DNA of 64,000 nucleotides. Source: Actinotalea sp. Marseille-Q4924. GTDB lineage: Bacteria > Actinomycetota > Actinomycetes > Actinomycetales > Cellulomonadaceae. The DNA lies in contig NZ_CAKAKB010000006.1 in assembly GCF_916618755.1 (NCBI RefSeq), positions 62,001 to 126,000 of the forward strand, written 5' to 3'. A program made the position numbers and the translations under genes. Of this stretch, positions 53,916-62,558 are shown piece after piece. The notes under the pieces are model-generated. The model made no database searches and was not told the origin of the DNA. It worked only from the letters and a program-made list of their open reading frames with translations. Position 1 is the first letter of the stretch, and each line of letters begins with the position of its first letter.

Positions 53916-54818
53916 ATGGCCGTCCTGACCTCCCCCGCGCCCACGCCCACGCCCCCCACCGTCACCGCACCCGCAGCGAGCGCGCCACGCCGCCGGCGGC
54001 ACGGGTCGCGGATCGCCTTCCACGTGACCGTGGGCGTCGTCGTCGTGCTCTGGCTGCTGCCGGTGCTCTGGATGGCCGTCCTCGCCGTCTCGGACAACGA
54101 GGCCCTCCAGCGCAACAGCCAGACCCTGGTCCCCCTCGGCCTGACGTTCGACAACATCGTCGGCGAGCTCAGCACGTCGCTGATCCCGCGCTGGTTCCTC
54201 AACAGCGTCGTCGTCACCGGCATCACGACCGCGGGCACCGTCCTGACGTCCGCCCTCGCGGGCTACGCCTTCGGCAGGCTGCACTTCCGGTTCAAGAAGA
54301 GCCTGTTCGTGCTGACGCTGGCAGGCCTCATGGTCCCGCGCGAGGCGATGTTCATCCCGCTGTACCTGATGTTCGCGACGACGGACCAGCTCAACAGCTA
54401 CCAGGCGCTCTCCATGCCCCGGATCGCCCTCCCGCTGGGCGTCTTCATCATGACCCAGTTCTTCAAGGCCGTCCCCGCCGAGATGGAGGAGGCCGCCCGG
54501 CTCGACGGCGCCGGCCACTGGCGCACGTTCTTCCAGATCATGCTGCCGCTGGCCAAGCCCGCCATGGCCGCACTCGCCATCTTCGCGTTCGTCCAGTCCT
54601 GGAACGACTACCTCTGGCCGCTCGTCGTCGGCACGAACCCGCAGTTCTACACCCTGACCGTCGGGCTGGCCCAGCAGCAGGCCTCCTTCGAGGCCGCCCG
54701 CAGCCTCGGCGACCTCATGGCTCGCGGGGTCCTGGGCAGCCTGCCCCTGGTCGTCGTCTTCCTCGTCTTCCAGCGCCACCTCGTCCGGGGCATCGCCCTG
54801 GGCAGCGGCGAGAAGTGA
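53916..54818 (+). CDS. Sugar ABC transporter permease (MalG-like)
   Basis: The product has 300 residues and six membrane segments. The coupling motif is EEAARLDGAGHWRTFFQIMLP. ALAGYAFGRLHFRFKKSLFVLTLAGLMVPREAMFIPLYLMF and FVQSWNDYLWPLVV are CUT1 MalG hallmarks. A Pro/Thr/Ala-rich tail of 30 residues precedes TM1. It begins two bases after the preceding stop codon. Confidence 0.93.
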   Translation: MAVLTSPAPTPTPPTVTAPAASAPRRRRHGSRIAFHVTVGVVVVLWLLPVLWMAVLAVSDNEALQRNSQTLVPLGLTFDNIVGELSTSLIPRWFLNSVVVTGITTAGTVLTSALAGYAFGRLHFRFKKSLFVLTLAGLMVPREAMFIPLYLMFATTDQLNSYQALSMPRIALPLGVFIMTQFFKAVPAEMEEAARLDGAGHWRTFFQIMLPLAKPAMAALAIFAFVQSWNDYLWPLVVGTNPQFYTLTVGLAQQQASFEAARSLGDLMARGVLGSLPLVVVFLVFQRHLVRGIALGSGEK

Positions 54819-54877
54819 CAGCCCACCTCAGCCCGCACGACCCACCTCTCCCACCCCCCGGATCGAAGGAGATCGCC

Positions 54878-56245
54878 ATGTCCCGTCCCCTCCCCCGTTC
54901 CCCGCTGGCGCGATGGTCCGCGCTGTCGGTGGCCGCGCTGGCCCTCAGCGCCTGCGGCGGCTCGGCCGTCGGCTCAGCCGAGGCGGTCGACCTCGCGGCG
55001 GTCACCGACGACGACCTCGAGGGCCTCACGATCACGGTCGGTGACTTCTTCGGCGACTGCGTGGACGCGGTCGGCGACGAGACCGACCCCGCCGTGGGCA
55101 CCACGGAGTGCGAGACGATGCGGATCCTCAACAACAAGTTCAACGCCGAGAACCCCTGGGGCATCACGGTCGCACGCGAGGCCGGCTCGGAGTGGTCCGT
55201 GTACTACGACGCGGTGAACTCCGCGTTCGCCGCGGACACGGCGCCGGACGTCCTCTTCATGCACGCCGCGAACATCCCCGACTACTCCGGCCGCGGGCTG
55301 CTCCTCCCGCTCGACGACGGGCTGGAGGCCGTGGGCATCGACGCCGCCGACCTCACGGAGCCCGCCCTCGCCGGTGTGACCGACCGCGACGGCGTGGTGC
55401 ACGGCGTCCCGCACGACCTGCACGGCAACCTCGTGCACCTCAACACCGACCTCATGGCCGAGGCCGGGCTGGTCGCCGACGACGGCGCGCCCGTCCTGCC
55501 GACGAGCCCGGAGGAGCTGGTCGAGCACGCCCGGCAGTTCGAGGAGGCGACCGGGAAGCAGTACATCGCGTGGGCGAACGACTTCAACATCCCGTTCCGC
55601 ATGTTCTGGACCCTCGTCGCCCAGCAGGGCGAGACGGTCATCTCCGCCGACGGCGAGGCGACCGTCGACACCGACGCCGGTCGCGAGGCGCTGGGCCTCA
55701 TCGCCGAGCTCTACTCGAGCGGTACCGCAGACCCGGCGCAGACCTACGACTCGTCCCAGCAGGGGTGGCTCAACGGCGAGGTCGGCATGCTGGTGAACGG
55801 CACGTGGGTCGTCAACGAGTACTCGCGCTCCGCGGGCTTCGACTACCAGGCGGTCGACTTCCCGACCCTGTACGACGAGCCCGGGGTCTGGGCGAACTCC
55901 CACACCTGGGTGGTCCCGGCGCAGCCTGACGCCGACCCGGCGCGCTATCGCGCCGCCCTGGAGTACGCCGCGTTCATGCTCGAGCACAACGAGGCGTGGG
56001 CGCTCAACACGGGGCACCTGTCGCCGCTGACGTCGGTGCTCGAGAGCGACTCGTACCAGCAGGCCGACCAGCGGGCCGGTTACGCCACCACCGCCGACGT
56101 CGCGAGCCTCGTCCCGCAGGTCGACGGCTGGCAGGGGGCGGAGGACGCCCTCGCCCGCGCGCTGGAGACCGTCTGGCTGACCGGCGCCGACGTCGACGAC
56201 GCGCTCGCCGCGGCGCAGTCCCAGGTCGCCGCCCAGCTCGACTGA
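54878..56245 (+). CDS. Sugar ABC transporter substrate-binding lipoprotein
   Basis: The product has 455 residues. The signal peptide ends in the lipobox LALSAC. The mature part is a CUT1 extracellular binding protein: ITVGDFFGDC, TAPDVLFMHAANIPDYS, GVPHDLHGNLVHLNTDLM, and QGWLNGEVGMLVNGTWVVNEY. Two Cys residues (GDCVDAVGDETDP and TTECET) lie unusually close to the N-terminus and may form a disulfide. GAAGGAG precedes the ATG at 54878. It is the last gene before a strong terminator, whereas most such operons place it first. Confidence 0.92.
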   Translation: MSRPLPRSPLARWSALSVAALALSACGGSAVGSAEAVDLAAVTDDDLEGLTITVGDFFGDCVDAVGDETDPAVGTTECETMRILNNKFNAENPWGITVAREAGSEWSVYYDAVNSAFAADTAPDVLFMHAANIPDYSGRGLLLPLDDGLEAVGIDAADLTEPALAGVTDRDGVVHGVPHDLHGNLVHLNTDLMAEAGLVADDGAPVLPTSPEELVEHARQFEEATGKQYIAWANDFNIPFRMFWTLVAQQGETVISADGEATVDTDAGREALGLIAELYSSGTADPAQTYDSSQQGWLNGEVGMLVNGTWVVNEYSRSAGFDYQAVDFPTLYDEPGVWANSHTWVVPAQPDADPARYRAALEYAAFMLEHNEAWALNTGHLSPLTSVLESDSYQQADQRAGYATTADVASLVPQVDGWQGAEDALARALETVWLTGADVDDALAAAQSQVAAQLD

Positions 56246-56314
56246 CGGCGCAGTCCCCGCGTCGCCCCTGTCGACGCGGCCGGCACGGACCGCCTCCGGT
56301 GCGGTCGGTGCCTC

Positions 56315-56352
56315 GGCCCCCGTCCTGCGCTCCCCCTCGCAGGACGGGGGCC
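56315..56352 (+). terminator. Terminator after the arabinoside transporter operon
   Basis: A perfect 15-bp stem (56315-56329 with 56338-56352) closes an eight-base C-rich loop. It separates the transport operon from the lacI gene, which has its own -10 box downstream. Confidence 0.85.
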
Positions 56353-56386
56353 GTCCCTGTCGGCGGCACGGCCGGGACACCCGACC

Positions 56387-56392
56387 TAGACT
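56387..56392 (+). promoter_or_regulatory. -10 box of the LacI-family gene
   Basis: TAGACT lies 30 bases before the ATG at 56422, with a GGGAGAGGA ribosome binding site between. No clear -35. Confidence 0.45.
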
Positions 56393-56421
56393 CGACGAAG
56401 CCCTGGGAGAGGAACGACGCC

Positions 56422-57447
56422 ATGGCAGCACGCCTTCAGGACGTCGCGGAGCGCGCCGGCGTCTCCGTCCGCACCGTCTCCAACGTCGTCAACGACTTCC
56501 CGCACGTCCGCCCCGCCGTCCGGGAGCGGGTGCAGCAGGCGATCGCCGACCTCGGGTACACGCCGAACATGACGGCCCGGTTCCTGCGCGGCGGCCGGAC
56601 CGGGATGATCGCGCTCGCGGTGCCGGACCTGTCCGTCCCCTACTTCGCCGAGCTCGCCGGCTACATGATGCGAGCCGCCCACCAGCACGGCCTGACGCTC
56701 CTCATCGAGGAGACCGACGGCGACCGGGAGCGCGAGGTGCTCTTCGCCACCGGACCGCGCTCGAGCACCATCGACGGTCTCATCCTCAGCCCCCTGAGCG
56801 CGGAGGCGGAGGACCTCAGCGACCCCCGCCGGGCGGTCCCCGTCGTGCTGCTGGGCGAACGCACCTACGACGAGCCCATCGACCACATCGCGATCGACAA
56901 CGTGCGTGCCGCGCGCGACGCCACCACGCACCTCATCCACCTGGGACGTCGCCGGGTCGCCGCGATCGGCGCGCGGCCGGGTCACGACAGCCGCATGGCG
57001 GACCTCCGGCTCGACGGGTACCACCAGGCGCTGGCCGGCGCCGGCGTCGCGCGCGACGAGCGCCTCGTCGTCGCCACGCCGTGGTTCACCCGCCAGGACG
57101 GGTACGACGCCGTCGTGCAGCTGGTGCGCGCGGACGCCCGTCCCGATGCGCTCTTCTGCTTCAACGACCTCCTCGCGCTGGGTGCGATCCGGGCCCTCGC
57201 CGACCACGACCTCAGGTGCCCGGAGGACGTCGCCGTCGTCGGCATCGACGGCATCGAGGAGGGCGCCTTCTCGGTCCCCACCCTGACGACGATCGCGCCG
57301 GACATGGCGGGCATCGCCTCCCGCGCCGTCGACCTCCTCGTGGCGCGGATCGGCGGTCGTGAGGTCGAGCCCGCCGTCGACGACGTCGCGGGGTTCACGC
57401 TCGTGGTGCGGGGGAGCACGGGCGGTGGTGGCCGGTCGGCGCGCTGA
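56422..57447 (+). CDS. LacI-family transcriptional regulator
   Basis: The product has 341 residues. The N-terminal helix-turn-helix and hinge are ARLQDVAERAGVSVRTVSNVVNDFPHVRPAVRERVQQAI. The sugar-binding core includes HIAIDNVRAARDATTHLIHLGRRRVAAIG and FCFNDLLALGAIRAL. It is transcribed separately from the arabinoside operon, after a terminator. The palindrome at 51095-51108 is its probable site, with arabinose or an arabino-oligosaccharide as inducer by analogy. Confidence 0.93.
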   Translation: MAARLQDVAERAGVSVRTVSNVVNDFPHVRPAVRERVQQAIADLGYTPNMTARFLRGGRTGMIALAVPDLSVPYFAELAGYMMRAAHQHGLTLLIEETDGDREREVLFATGPRSSTIDGLILSPLSAEAEDLSDPRRAVPVVLLGERTYDEPIDHIAIDNVRAARDATTHLIHLGRRRVAAIGARPGHDSRMADLRLDGYHQALAGAGVARDERLVVATPWFTRQDGYDAVVQLVRADARPDALFCFNDLLALGAIRALADHDLRCPEDVAVVGIDGIEEGAFSVPTLTTIAPDMAGIASRAVDLLVARIGGREVEPAVDDVAGFTLVVRGSTGGGGRSAR

Positions 57448-57504
57448 CCTGCGATGATCGAGCCGCCGGGTCGACGGAGACCCGGGAGGAGGAGATGAGG
57501 CGTC

Positions 57505-57918
57505 GTGACGATCATCGTCGGCTACACCCCCACGCCCGAGGGCGAGGCAGCCCTCGAGCACTCCGTGAAGGAGGCGCACAACCACGGGGACGAGCTCCTG
57601 GTGGTCAACGTGTCGGCACGGTCCGACCCGCCCGAGTCGACCTTCGCGACCGACACCGAGCTCGAGGCGGTCCGCGAACGGCTCGACGCCGAGGGCGTCC
57701 GGTACACGCTGCGGCAGCTCGTGCGCGGCAAGGACCCGGCCGACGAGATCCTCGGGCTGGCCGAGGAGATGGACGTCAGGGGCATCGTCATCGGCGTCCG
57801 GCACCGCACCCCGGTGGGCAAGCTGCTCCTTGGCAGCAACTCCCAGCGGATCCTGCTCGAGGCGGCGTGCCCGGTCATCGCGGTCAAGGCCCGCCGCAAG
57901 GACCGCCAGCGGGGCTGA
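57505..57918 (+). CDS. Universal stress protein (UspA family)
   Basis: The product has 137 residues and a single Usp domain. The ATP-binding class motif G-x2-G-x9-G(S/T) appears as GVRHRTPVGKLLLGSNSQRIL. IIVGYTPTPEGEAALEHSV is the first strand and helix. The start is a GTG at 57505 in a purine-rich leader. Nothing nearby suggests a specific partner. Confidence 0.88.
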   Translation: MTIIVGYTPTPEGEAALEHSVKEAHNHGDELLVVNVSARSDPPESTFATDTELEAVRERLDAEGVRYTLRQLVRGKDPADEILGLAEEMDVRGIVIGVRHRTPVGKLLLGSNSQRILLEAACPVIAVKARRKDRQRG

Positions 57919-58045
57919 GCCGGCGGCGCGCCCTGCGTCGCCGCTCCCTCCATGCCTCTCCGTGCCTGTCCGGCTTGTCCGTGCCTCGCCGTGCCTCCCC
58001 TGCTTTCTCCGAGCCGGCTCAGGCCGGCACTGACATGATCGGCGC

Positions 58046-59050
58046 ATGGCCGCACCGGAGCGCGAGAGCTGGCAGCCCGACGTCCTCGGCGAGGGCTGGG
58101 AGGCCCGGACCCTGCCCCTGCGGCCCGACGGGCAGGGCGACGGGGCCGTCGCGACCCTCGTGCGTCGCGCCCCGGCGGACGACGGCGCCCCGGCGGCCGG
58201 TGCCGAGCCGCGCCGGCGGGCGGTGCTCTACGTCCACGGGTACGTCGACTACTTCTTCCAGACGCACCTCGCCGACGCCTGGGCCGAGGCGGGGTACGAC
58301 TTCTACGCGATCGACCTGCGGGACCACGGACGGTCCATCCGCGACGGACGCCTGGCCAACTACACCGCGCGCCTCGCCGACTACACCGAGGAGCTGGACG
58401 GCGCGGCACGGATCCTCCGCGAGGAGGACGGGCACGACGTCGTCGTCGTCAACGGGCACTCCACCGGCGGGCTCGTCGCGGCGCTCTGGGCGCACGGGCG
58501 CCGGGGGCGGGGCGAGCGGCCGATGGACGCGCTCGTGCTCAACTCCCCCTGGCTCGACCTCAACCGCCCGTGGTGGGACCGCGTGGTCACCACCCACCTC
58601 GTCGACCTGGTCGTGGCGCGGGTGGCGCCGACCGCCGTCGTCGGGAGCCTGAGCCCCGCCTACGGCCAGTGGCTGGCGCGCGGGGACGGCGGCGCGTGGG
58701 AGTACGACCTCACCTGGAAGCCGCACGAGGGCTTCGGGGCGCGAGCCGGCTGGCTGCGCACGATCCGCCGCGCGCACGAGGCCGTCGCCCGGGGGCTGGA
58801 GATCGACGTGCCGGTCCTCGTATGCACCTCGGACGCGAGCGGACCGGCCAAGGGCGTGCACGACGCGCTCGACCGCACCGACTCGGTCCTCGCCGTGGAG
58901 CACATGTGGCAGCGTGCGCCGCGCCTGGGGGCGGACGTCACGGTCGTCCGCATCCCTGGTGGGGTGCACGACCTCGCGCTGTCACCGGAGCCGGCGCGGA
59001 CGGCCTACCTGGACGCCGTCCGCGACTGGGTGCAGCGCCGCGTGCCGTGA
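58046..59050 (+). CDS. Alpha/beta hydrolase (lysophospholipase-like)
   Basis: The product has 334 residues. The oxyanion region is YVHGYVDYFFQTHLAD, the nucleophile Ser is in NGHSTGGLVAALWA, and DLRDHGRS forms the helper loop. The catalytic His is probably in IPGGVHDLALS. NSPWLDLNRPWW and the overall length match the monoacylglycerol-lipase/lysophospholipase-like (Hydrolase_4) group of Actinobacteria. There is no signal peptide. The substrate is unknown. Confidence 0.87.
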   Translation: MAAPERESWQPDVLGEGWEARTLPLRPDGQGDGAVATLVRRAPADDGAPAAGAEPRRRAVLYVHGYVDYFFQTHLADAWAEAGYDFYAIDLRDHGRSIRDGRLANYTARLADYTEELDGAARILREEDGHDVVVVNGHSTGGLVAALWAHGRRGRGERPMDALVLNSPWLDLNRPWWDRVVTTHLVDLVVARVAPTAVVGSLSPAYGQWLARGDGGAWEYDLTWKPHEGFGARAGWLRTIRRAHEAVARGLEIDVPVLVCTSDASGPAKGVHDALDRTDSVLAVEHMWQRAPRLGADVTVVRIPGGVHDLALSPEPARTAYLDAVRDWVQRRVP

Positions 59051-59072
59051 CGCGGCTGCGGCTGCGACTGCG

Positions 59073-59570
59073 TCAGCGCGCCACGCCCTTCAGCGACCCG
59101 GTCACACCGCCCTCGCCGTCGACGACGATGCAGAGGATCTCGCGGTCCTCCATGTCGTCCCAGCTCTGCTGCGTCGGGAAGAGCGTCGTGAAGTCCAGCG
59201 CCGACTCCTCGTAGGCCATCCCGACGAACCCCTCGAAGGCGCCGTAGCACAGCTCGTCCGCCATGACCCCCGCGGCCTCCTCGCCCGGGTACTCGGCGTC
59301 CGTGATCTGCTCGGCGAGGTAGACCTCGCTGTCGTGGGGCTCGGTGCAGGGGACGGTGGGGAGGGAGTCGACCTCGGCCGCACCCTCGGCCTCGCTGCCG
59401 AGCAGCGTGAGGCAGTCGCCCACGCGCACGGAGAACGCGTCCGCGTCGGCCGCCTCCGTGATCTCGCCGGACTCGCCGTCCCGGACGGCGTCGGCCGGGC
59501 CGAGCAGGGAGCAGCCGGACAGGAGCAGGGCGGCGCCGGCGAACGCGGGCAGGCAGCGGGAGATACGCAT
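59073..59570 (-). CDS. Septum-formation-domain lipoprotein
   Basis: The product has 165 residues. The signal ends in the lipobox LLLSGC. The mature domain has VRVGDCLTLLG, TVPCTEPHDSEVYLAEQ, ADELCYGAFEGFVG and EILCIVVDGEGG. This Cys pattern and the PC-x-x-PH-xxEV core define the Septum_form domain, so it is a paralogue of the protein at 41104-41685. It would be lipid-anchored on the outer face of the membrane. It is convergent with the hydrolase gene and divergent from the small ORF and secDF. Confidence 0.82.
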   Translation of the reverse strand: MRISRCLPAFAGAALLLSGCSLLGPADAVRDGESGEITEAADADAFSVRVGDCLTLLGSEAEGAAEVDSLPTVPCTEPHDSEVYLAEQITDAEYPGEEAAGVMADELCYGAFEGFVGMAYEESALDFTTLFPTQQSWDDMEDREILCIVVDGEGGVTGSLKGVAR

Positions 59571-59873
59571 GATGGTCCTCGGTGTGTGAGCGGACCGAGG
59601 AGGCCGTCCCCCGCGGCACGGGAACGCAAGCGCCGGCCGGGGGTGCCGATCCCGGGACTTGCCCGCACCTCACCCGGTCGGCCCAGCAGGTCGCTGTGTC
59701 ACGGCAGCGTCTCCGATCCGTGACCGTCCGGACGCTCATGCTGCACGGGCGACGTACCGACACAGGAGGCAGCCCCACCCGGGCCACGACCGCCGGCCCA
59801 CCCCGCCGGCCCCGCCGACCGCACCTGGCAGCGCGACCCGCTGAGCGACCCTCCGACGGACCCCGGAGACCTC
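59571..59873. other. Intergenic region without a convincing gene
   Basis: These 303 bases separate the septum-formation lipoprotein gene from a possible small ORF. I see short GC-rich palindromes but no riboswitch, tRNA or repeat that I can name. Open frames through it are long only because the GC content suppresses stop codons. Confidence 0.4.
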
Positions 59874-59999
59874 ATGAGCGCCACGCGCTGCACCTGCATC
59901 CTCGACGGCCTGCTCGCGCAGCTCGTCGTCGACCCGACGTGTCCCGCGACCCTCGTGCACCTGACGCGGCACGACGTCGCCGTGCGCCGCGCGCGCTGA
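59874..59999 (+). CDS. Possible small Cys/His protein, 41 residues
   Basis: The ATG at 59874 is preceded by GGAG at a five-base spacing. The predicted peptide has CTC near the N-terminus and DPTCPATLVH near the middle, so a C-x-C plus C-P-x4-H set could bind a metal. It ends in VAVRRAR. It is too short for domain recognition. It lies 117 bp upstream of secDF on the same strand, but secDF has its own -10-like TAGCCT at 60075. The coding assignment is tentative. Confidence 0.4.
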   Translation: MSATRCTCILDGLLAQLVVDPTCPATLVHLTRHDVAVRRAR

Positions 60000-60074
60000 G
60001 CGGACCGGCGCCCACGGCCGGCCCTGCCGCACCCGTCGGGACCATGGTGTTCGGGAGCGGGCAGCGCGCACGGG

Positions 60075-60080
60075 TAGCCT
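60075..60080 (+). promoter_or_regulatory. -10-like box of secDF
   Basis: TAGCCT lies 37 bases before the ATG at 60117; CGGAG forms the ribosome binding site. I do not see a clear -35. Confidence 0.4.
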
Positions 60081-60116
60081 GACGCGGCGCCACCCCTCTC
60101 ACCACCCGGAGTCCGC

Positions 60117-62492
60117 ATGTCCAGCCTCGCCCCGTCGTCCGGCCAGGGCCGGCCTCTGCTCGTCCGAGCGCTCCTGTCGCTCGCCGTGCTCGTCGGGGCG
60201 GTGGTGGTCGTCCTGACGCAGTCGCCGACCCTCGGCCTGGACCTGCGCGGCGGCACGCAGATCGTCCTCGAGGCGCAGGACGGTCCGACCGTCGTCGCCG
60301 ACGCGGAGTCGACCGACCGCGCGCTGGAGGTGCTGCGGCGCCGCGTCGACGCCCTCGGTGTCGCCGAGCCGACGATCGTCCGCTCCGGCGAGCGGCGCAT
60401 CATCGTCGAGCTGCCCGGTCTGCAGGACCCGGCCGAGGCGGTCGAGGTCATCGGCCGGACGGCGCAGCTCTCCTTCCACCCCGTGCTCGGGGTCGGGGAC
60501 CCCGCGAACCTCCCTGCGGGGAGCCCCGAGGCCGGGGCCGAGGGCGCCGAGGACCCGACCGACGCCGAGCCCCTGCCCGACGTCGACGTGACGCAGGAGG
60601 TCACGCTCGCGGACAGCTCCGGCATCCCCCTGCGGCTGGGCCCCGCGCAGCTCACCGGTGAGGCGGTCACCGGCGCGAACAACACGCTCGACACGCAGTC
60701 CGGGCGCGGCTGGTACGTCACCGTCGAGTTCACCGGCGAGGGTGGTCGCGCATGGGCGTCGCTCACCGGCGAGGCGGCGTGCGCCCCCCTGGGCGACCCG
60801 ACCCGCCGCGTGGCGATCGTCCTCGACGGCGGCATCATCACGTCGCCCGAGGTCAACTCGAGCGTCCCGTGCGGCACCGGCATCACCGGCGGGCAGACGG
60901 ACATCACCGGTGGCTTCGACCAGCAGTCCTCCCGCGAGCTCGCGGCCGTCATCCAGGGTGGCGCCCTGCCCGTCCCGGTCGAGGTCATCGAGCAGCGGAC
61001 GGTCGGCCCGAGCCTCGGCGCCGCGGCGATCGACGCGAGCGTCCAGGCCATCCTCCTCGGCGTCGCGATCACCGGCGTGTTCCTCGTCGTGGTCTACCGG
61101 CTCATGGGCCTCCTCGCCGTGATCGCCCTGGCCGGCTACGCCCTCATCGCCTACGCCGCGCTCATCGGGCTGGGCGCCACCATCACCCTGCCCGGCCTCG
61201 CGGGCTTCGTCCTGGCGGTCGGCATGGCGGTGGACGCGAACGTCCTCGTGTACGAGCGGGCCCGCGAGGAGCGCGCCACCCGCAACCGCTCCCTGCCCAT
61301 GGCGGTCCGCGAGGGGTTCGCGAAGGCGCTGCCCGCCATCGCCGACACCAACATCACGACCCTCATCTCGGCCGGCCTGCTGTTCTTCCTGGCGTCCGGT
61401 CCGGTCCGCGGCTTCGGCGTCACGCTGACCGTCGGTGTGCTCGCCTCCTTCTTCTCCGCGCTCGTCATCACCCGCGTGCTGGCGGAGTCGGCCGCCCGGA
61501 TGGGCGCCGTCCAGCGCAAGCCCGGGATCACGGGCATCGACACGCTGGGGCGCGTGCGCGAGCGCCTCACCGCGATGGACCCCAGGTTCCTGGACCACCC
61601 GCGGGCCTGGCTCGCCGGGTCGCTCGCCCTGGTGCTCCTCACCGGACTGGGTCTCGCCGTCCGCGGCGTCGACCTCGGCGTCGAGTTCACCGGCGGGCGG
61701 AGCATCCAGTACGAGGTGGCCGAGCCGGTCTCGGCCGACGAGGCCCGGGACGCCGTGTCCGCCGCCGGATACCCGGCGGCCGTGGTGCAGGAGACGGGCG
61801 ACGGCGGCATCGCGGTCCGCACGAGCCCGATCGACGACCGGCAGCAGCAGGAGATCCGGGACGCGATCGGCGAGATCTCCGGCGGTGCGACCGTCGTCAG
61901 CGACGAGCTCATCGGCCCGACCCTGGGCGACGAGCTGCGGCGCAACGCGCTCATCGCCCTCGGCATCGCCCTGGCCGCCCAGCTGGCGTACCTCGCGATC
62001 CGGTTCCACTGGACGTTCTCGACGGGTGCGGTCGCGGCCCTGGCCACCAACGTGCTGGTGGTCCTCGGGACGTTCGCGTGGCTCGGCAAGCCCCTCGACG
62101 GCGTCTTCCTCGCGGCGCTGCTGACGATCATCGGCTACTCCGTCAACGACTCCGTGGTCGTGTTCGACCGCATCCGCGAGATGTGGCGCGCCAAGCCCGA
62201 CGAGCCGTTCCACCGGCTCGCCGGCTCGGCCGTGCTGCAGACGCTCCCGCGCACGATCAACACCGGTGCCAGCACGCTGTTCGTGCTCCTCGCCCTGCTG
62301 TTCCTGGGTGGCTCCTCGCTGCGTGACTTCGCGCTCGCGCTCGTCCTCGGCATCGTGGTCGGCACCGCCTCCACCATCTCCATGGCCGTACCGCTGACGG
62401 TCGCGCTGCAGCGCAGGTGGCCGTCGCGCCCGCGCATCAAGGAGGAGAAGAAGCCGGTGGCGGGCGCCCGGACGGACGGCGCCGTCGTCTGA
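60117..62492 (+). CDS. secDF: SecDF fusion protein (protein-export membrane protein)
   Basis: The product has 791 residues and holds both SecD and SecF in one chain. The SecD half has TM1, LGLDLRGGTQIVLEA, the P1 periplasmic domain (about 60-290), and a five-TM block with VIQGGALPVPVEVIEQRTVGPSLG and VGMAVDANVLVYERAREE. The SecF half has VDLGVEFTGGRSIQYEV, then IIGYSVNDSVVVFDRIRE. It uses the proton gradient to pull translocating preproteins. Most actinobacteria also carry separate secD and secF beside yajC; none of those neighbours is here, so this could be a second SecDF or the only one. Confidence 0.93.
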   Translation: MSSLAPSSGQGRPLLVRALLSLAVLVGAVVVVLTQSPTLGLDLRGGTQIVLEAQDGPTVVADAESTDRALEVLRRRVDALGVAEPTIVRSGERRIIVELPGLQDPAEAVEVIGRTAQLSFHPVLGVGDPANLPAGSPEAGAEGAEDPTDAEPLPDVDVTQEVTLADSSGIPLRLGPAQLTGEAVTGANNTLDTQSGRGWYVTVEFTGEGGRAWASLTGEAACAPLGDPTRRVAIVLDGGIITSPEVNSSVPCGTGITGGQTDITGGFDQQSSRELAAVIQGGALPVPVEVIEQRTVGPSLGAAAIDASVQAILLGVAITGVFLVVVYRLMGLLAVIALAGYALIAYAALIGLGATITLPGLAGFVLAVGMAVDANVLVYERAREERATRNRSLPMAVREGFAKALPAIADTNITTLISAGLLFFLASGPVRGFGVTLTVGVLASFFSALVITRVLAESAARMGAVQRKPGITGIDTLGRVRERLTAMDPRFLDHPRAWLAGSLALVLLTGLGLAVRGVDLGVEFTGGRSIQYEVAEPVSADEARDAVSAAGYPAAVVQETGDGGIAVRTSPIDDRQQQEIRDAIGEISGGATVVSDELIGPTLGDELRRNALIALGIALAAQLAYLAIRFHWTFSTGAVAALATNVLVVLGTFAWLGKPLDGVFLAALLTIIGYSVNDSVVVFDRIREMWRAKPDEPFHRLAGSAVLQTLPRTINTGASTLFVLLALLFLGGSSLRDFALALVLGIVVGTASTISMAVPLTVALQRRWPSRPRIKEEKKPVAGARTDGAVV

Positions 62493-62558
62493 GGCAGTGG
62501 GCCGGGAACACCGCGGCCGCGGCGGGCGCTGCACCCCTCGGACGATCGAGGAGGAGCC

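Noticed and set aside
59571-59873. A riboswitch upstream of the small ORF and secDF
   Set aside because: Scattered GC-rich palindromes only; I could not match any known riboswitch core.
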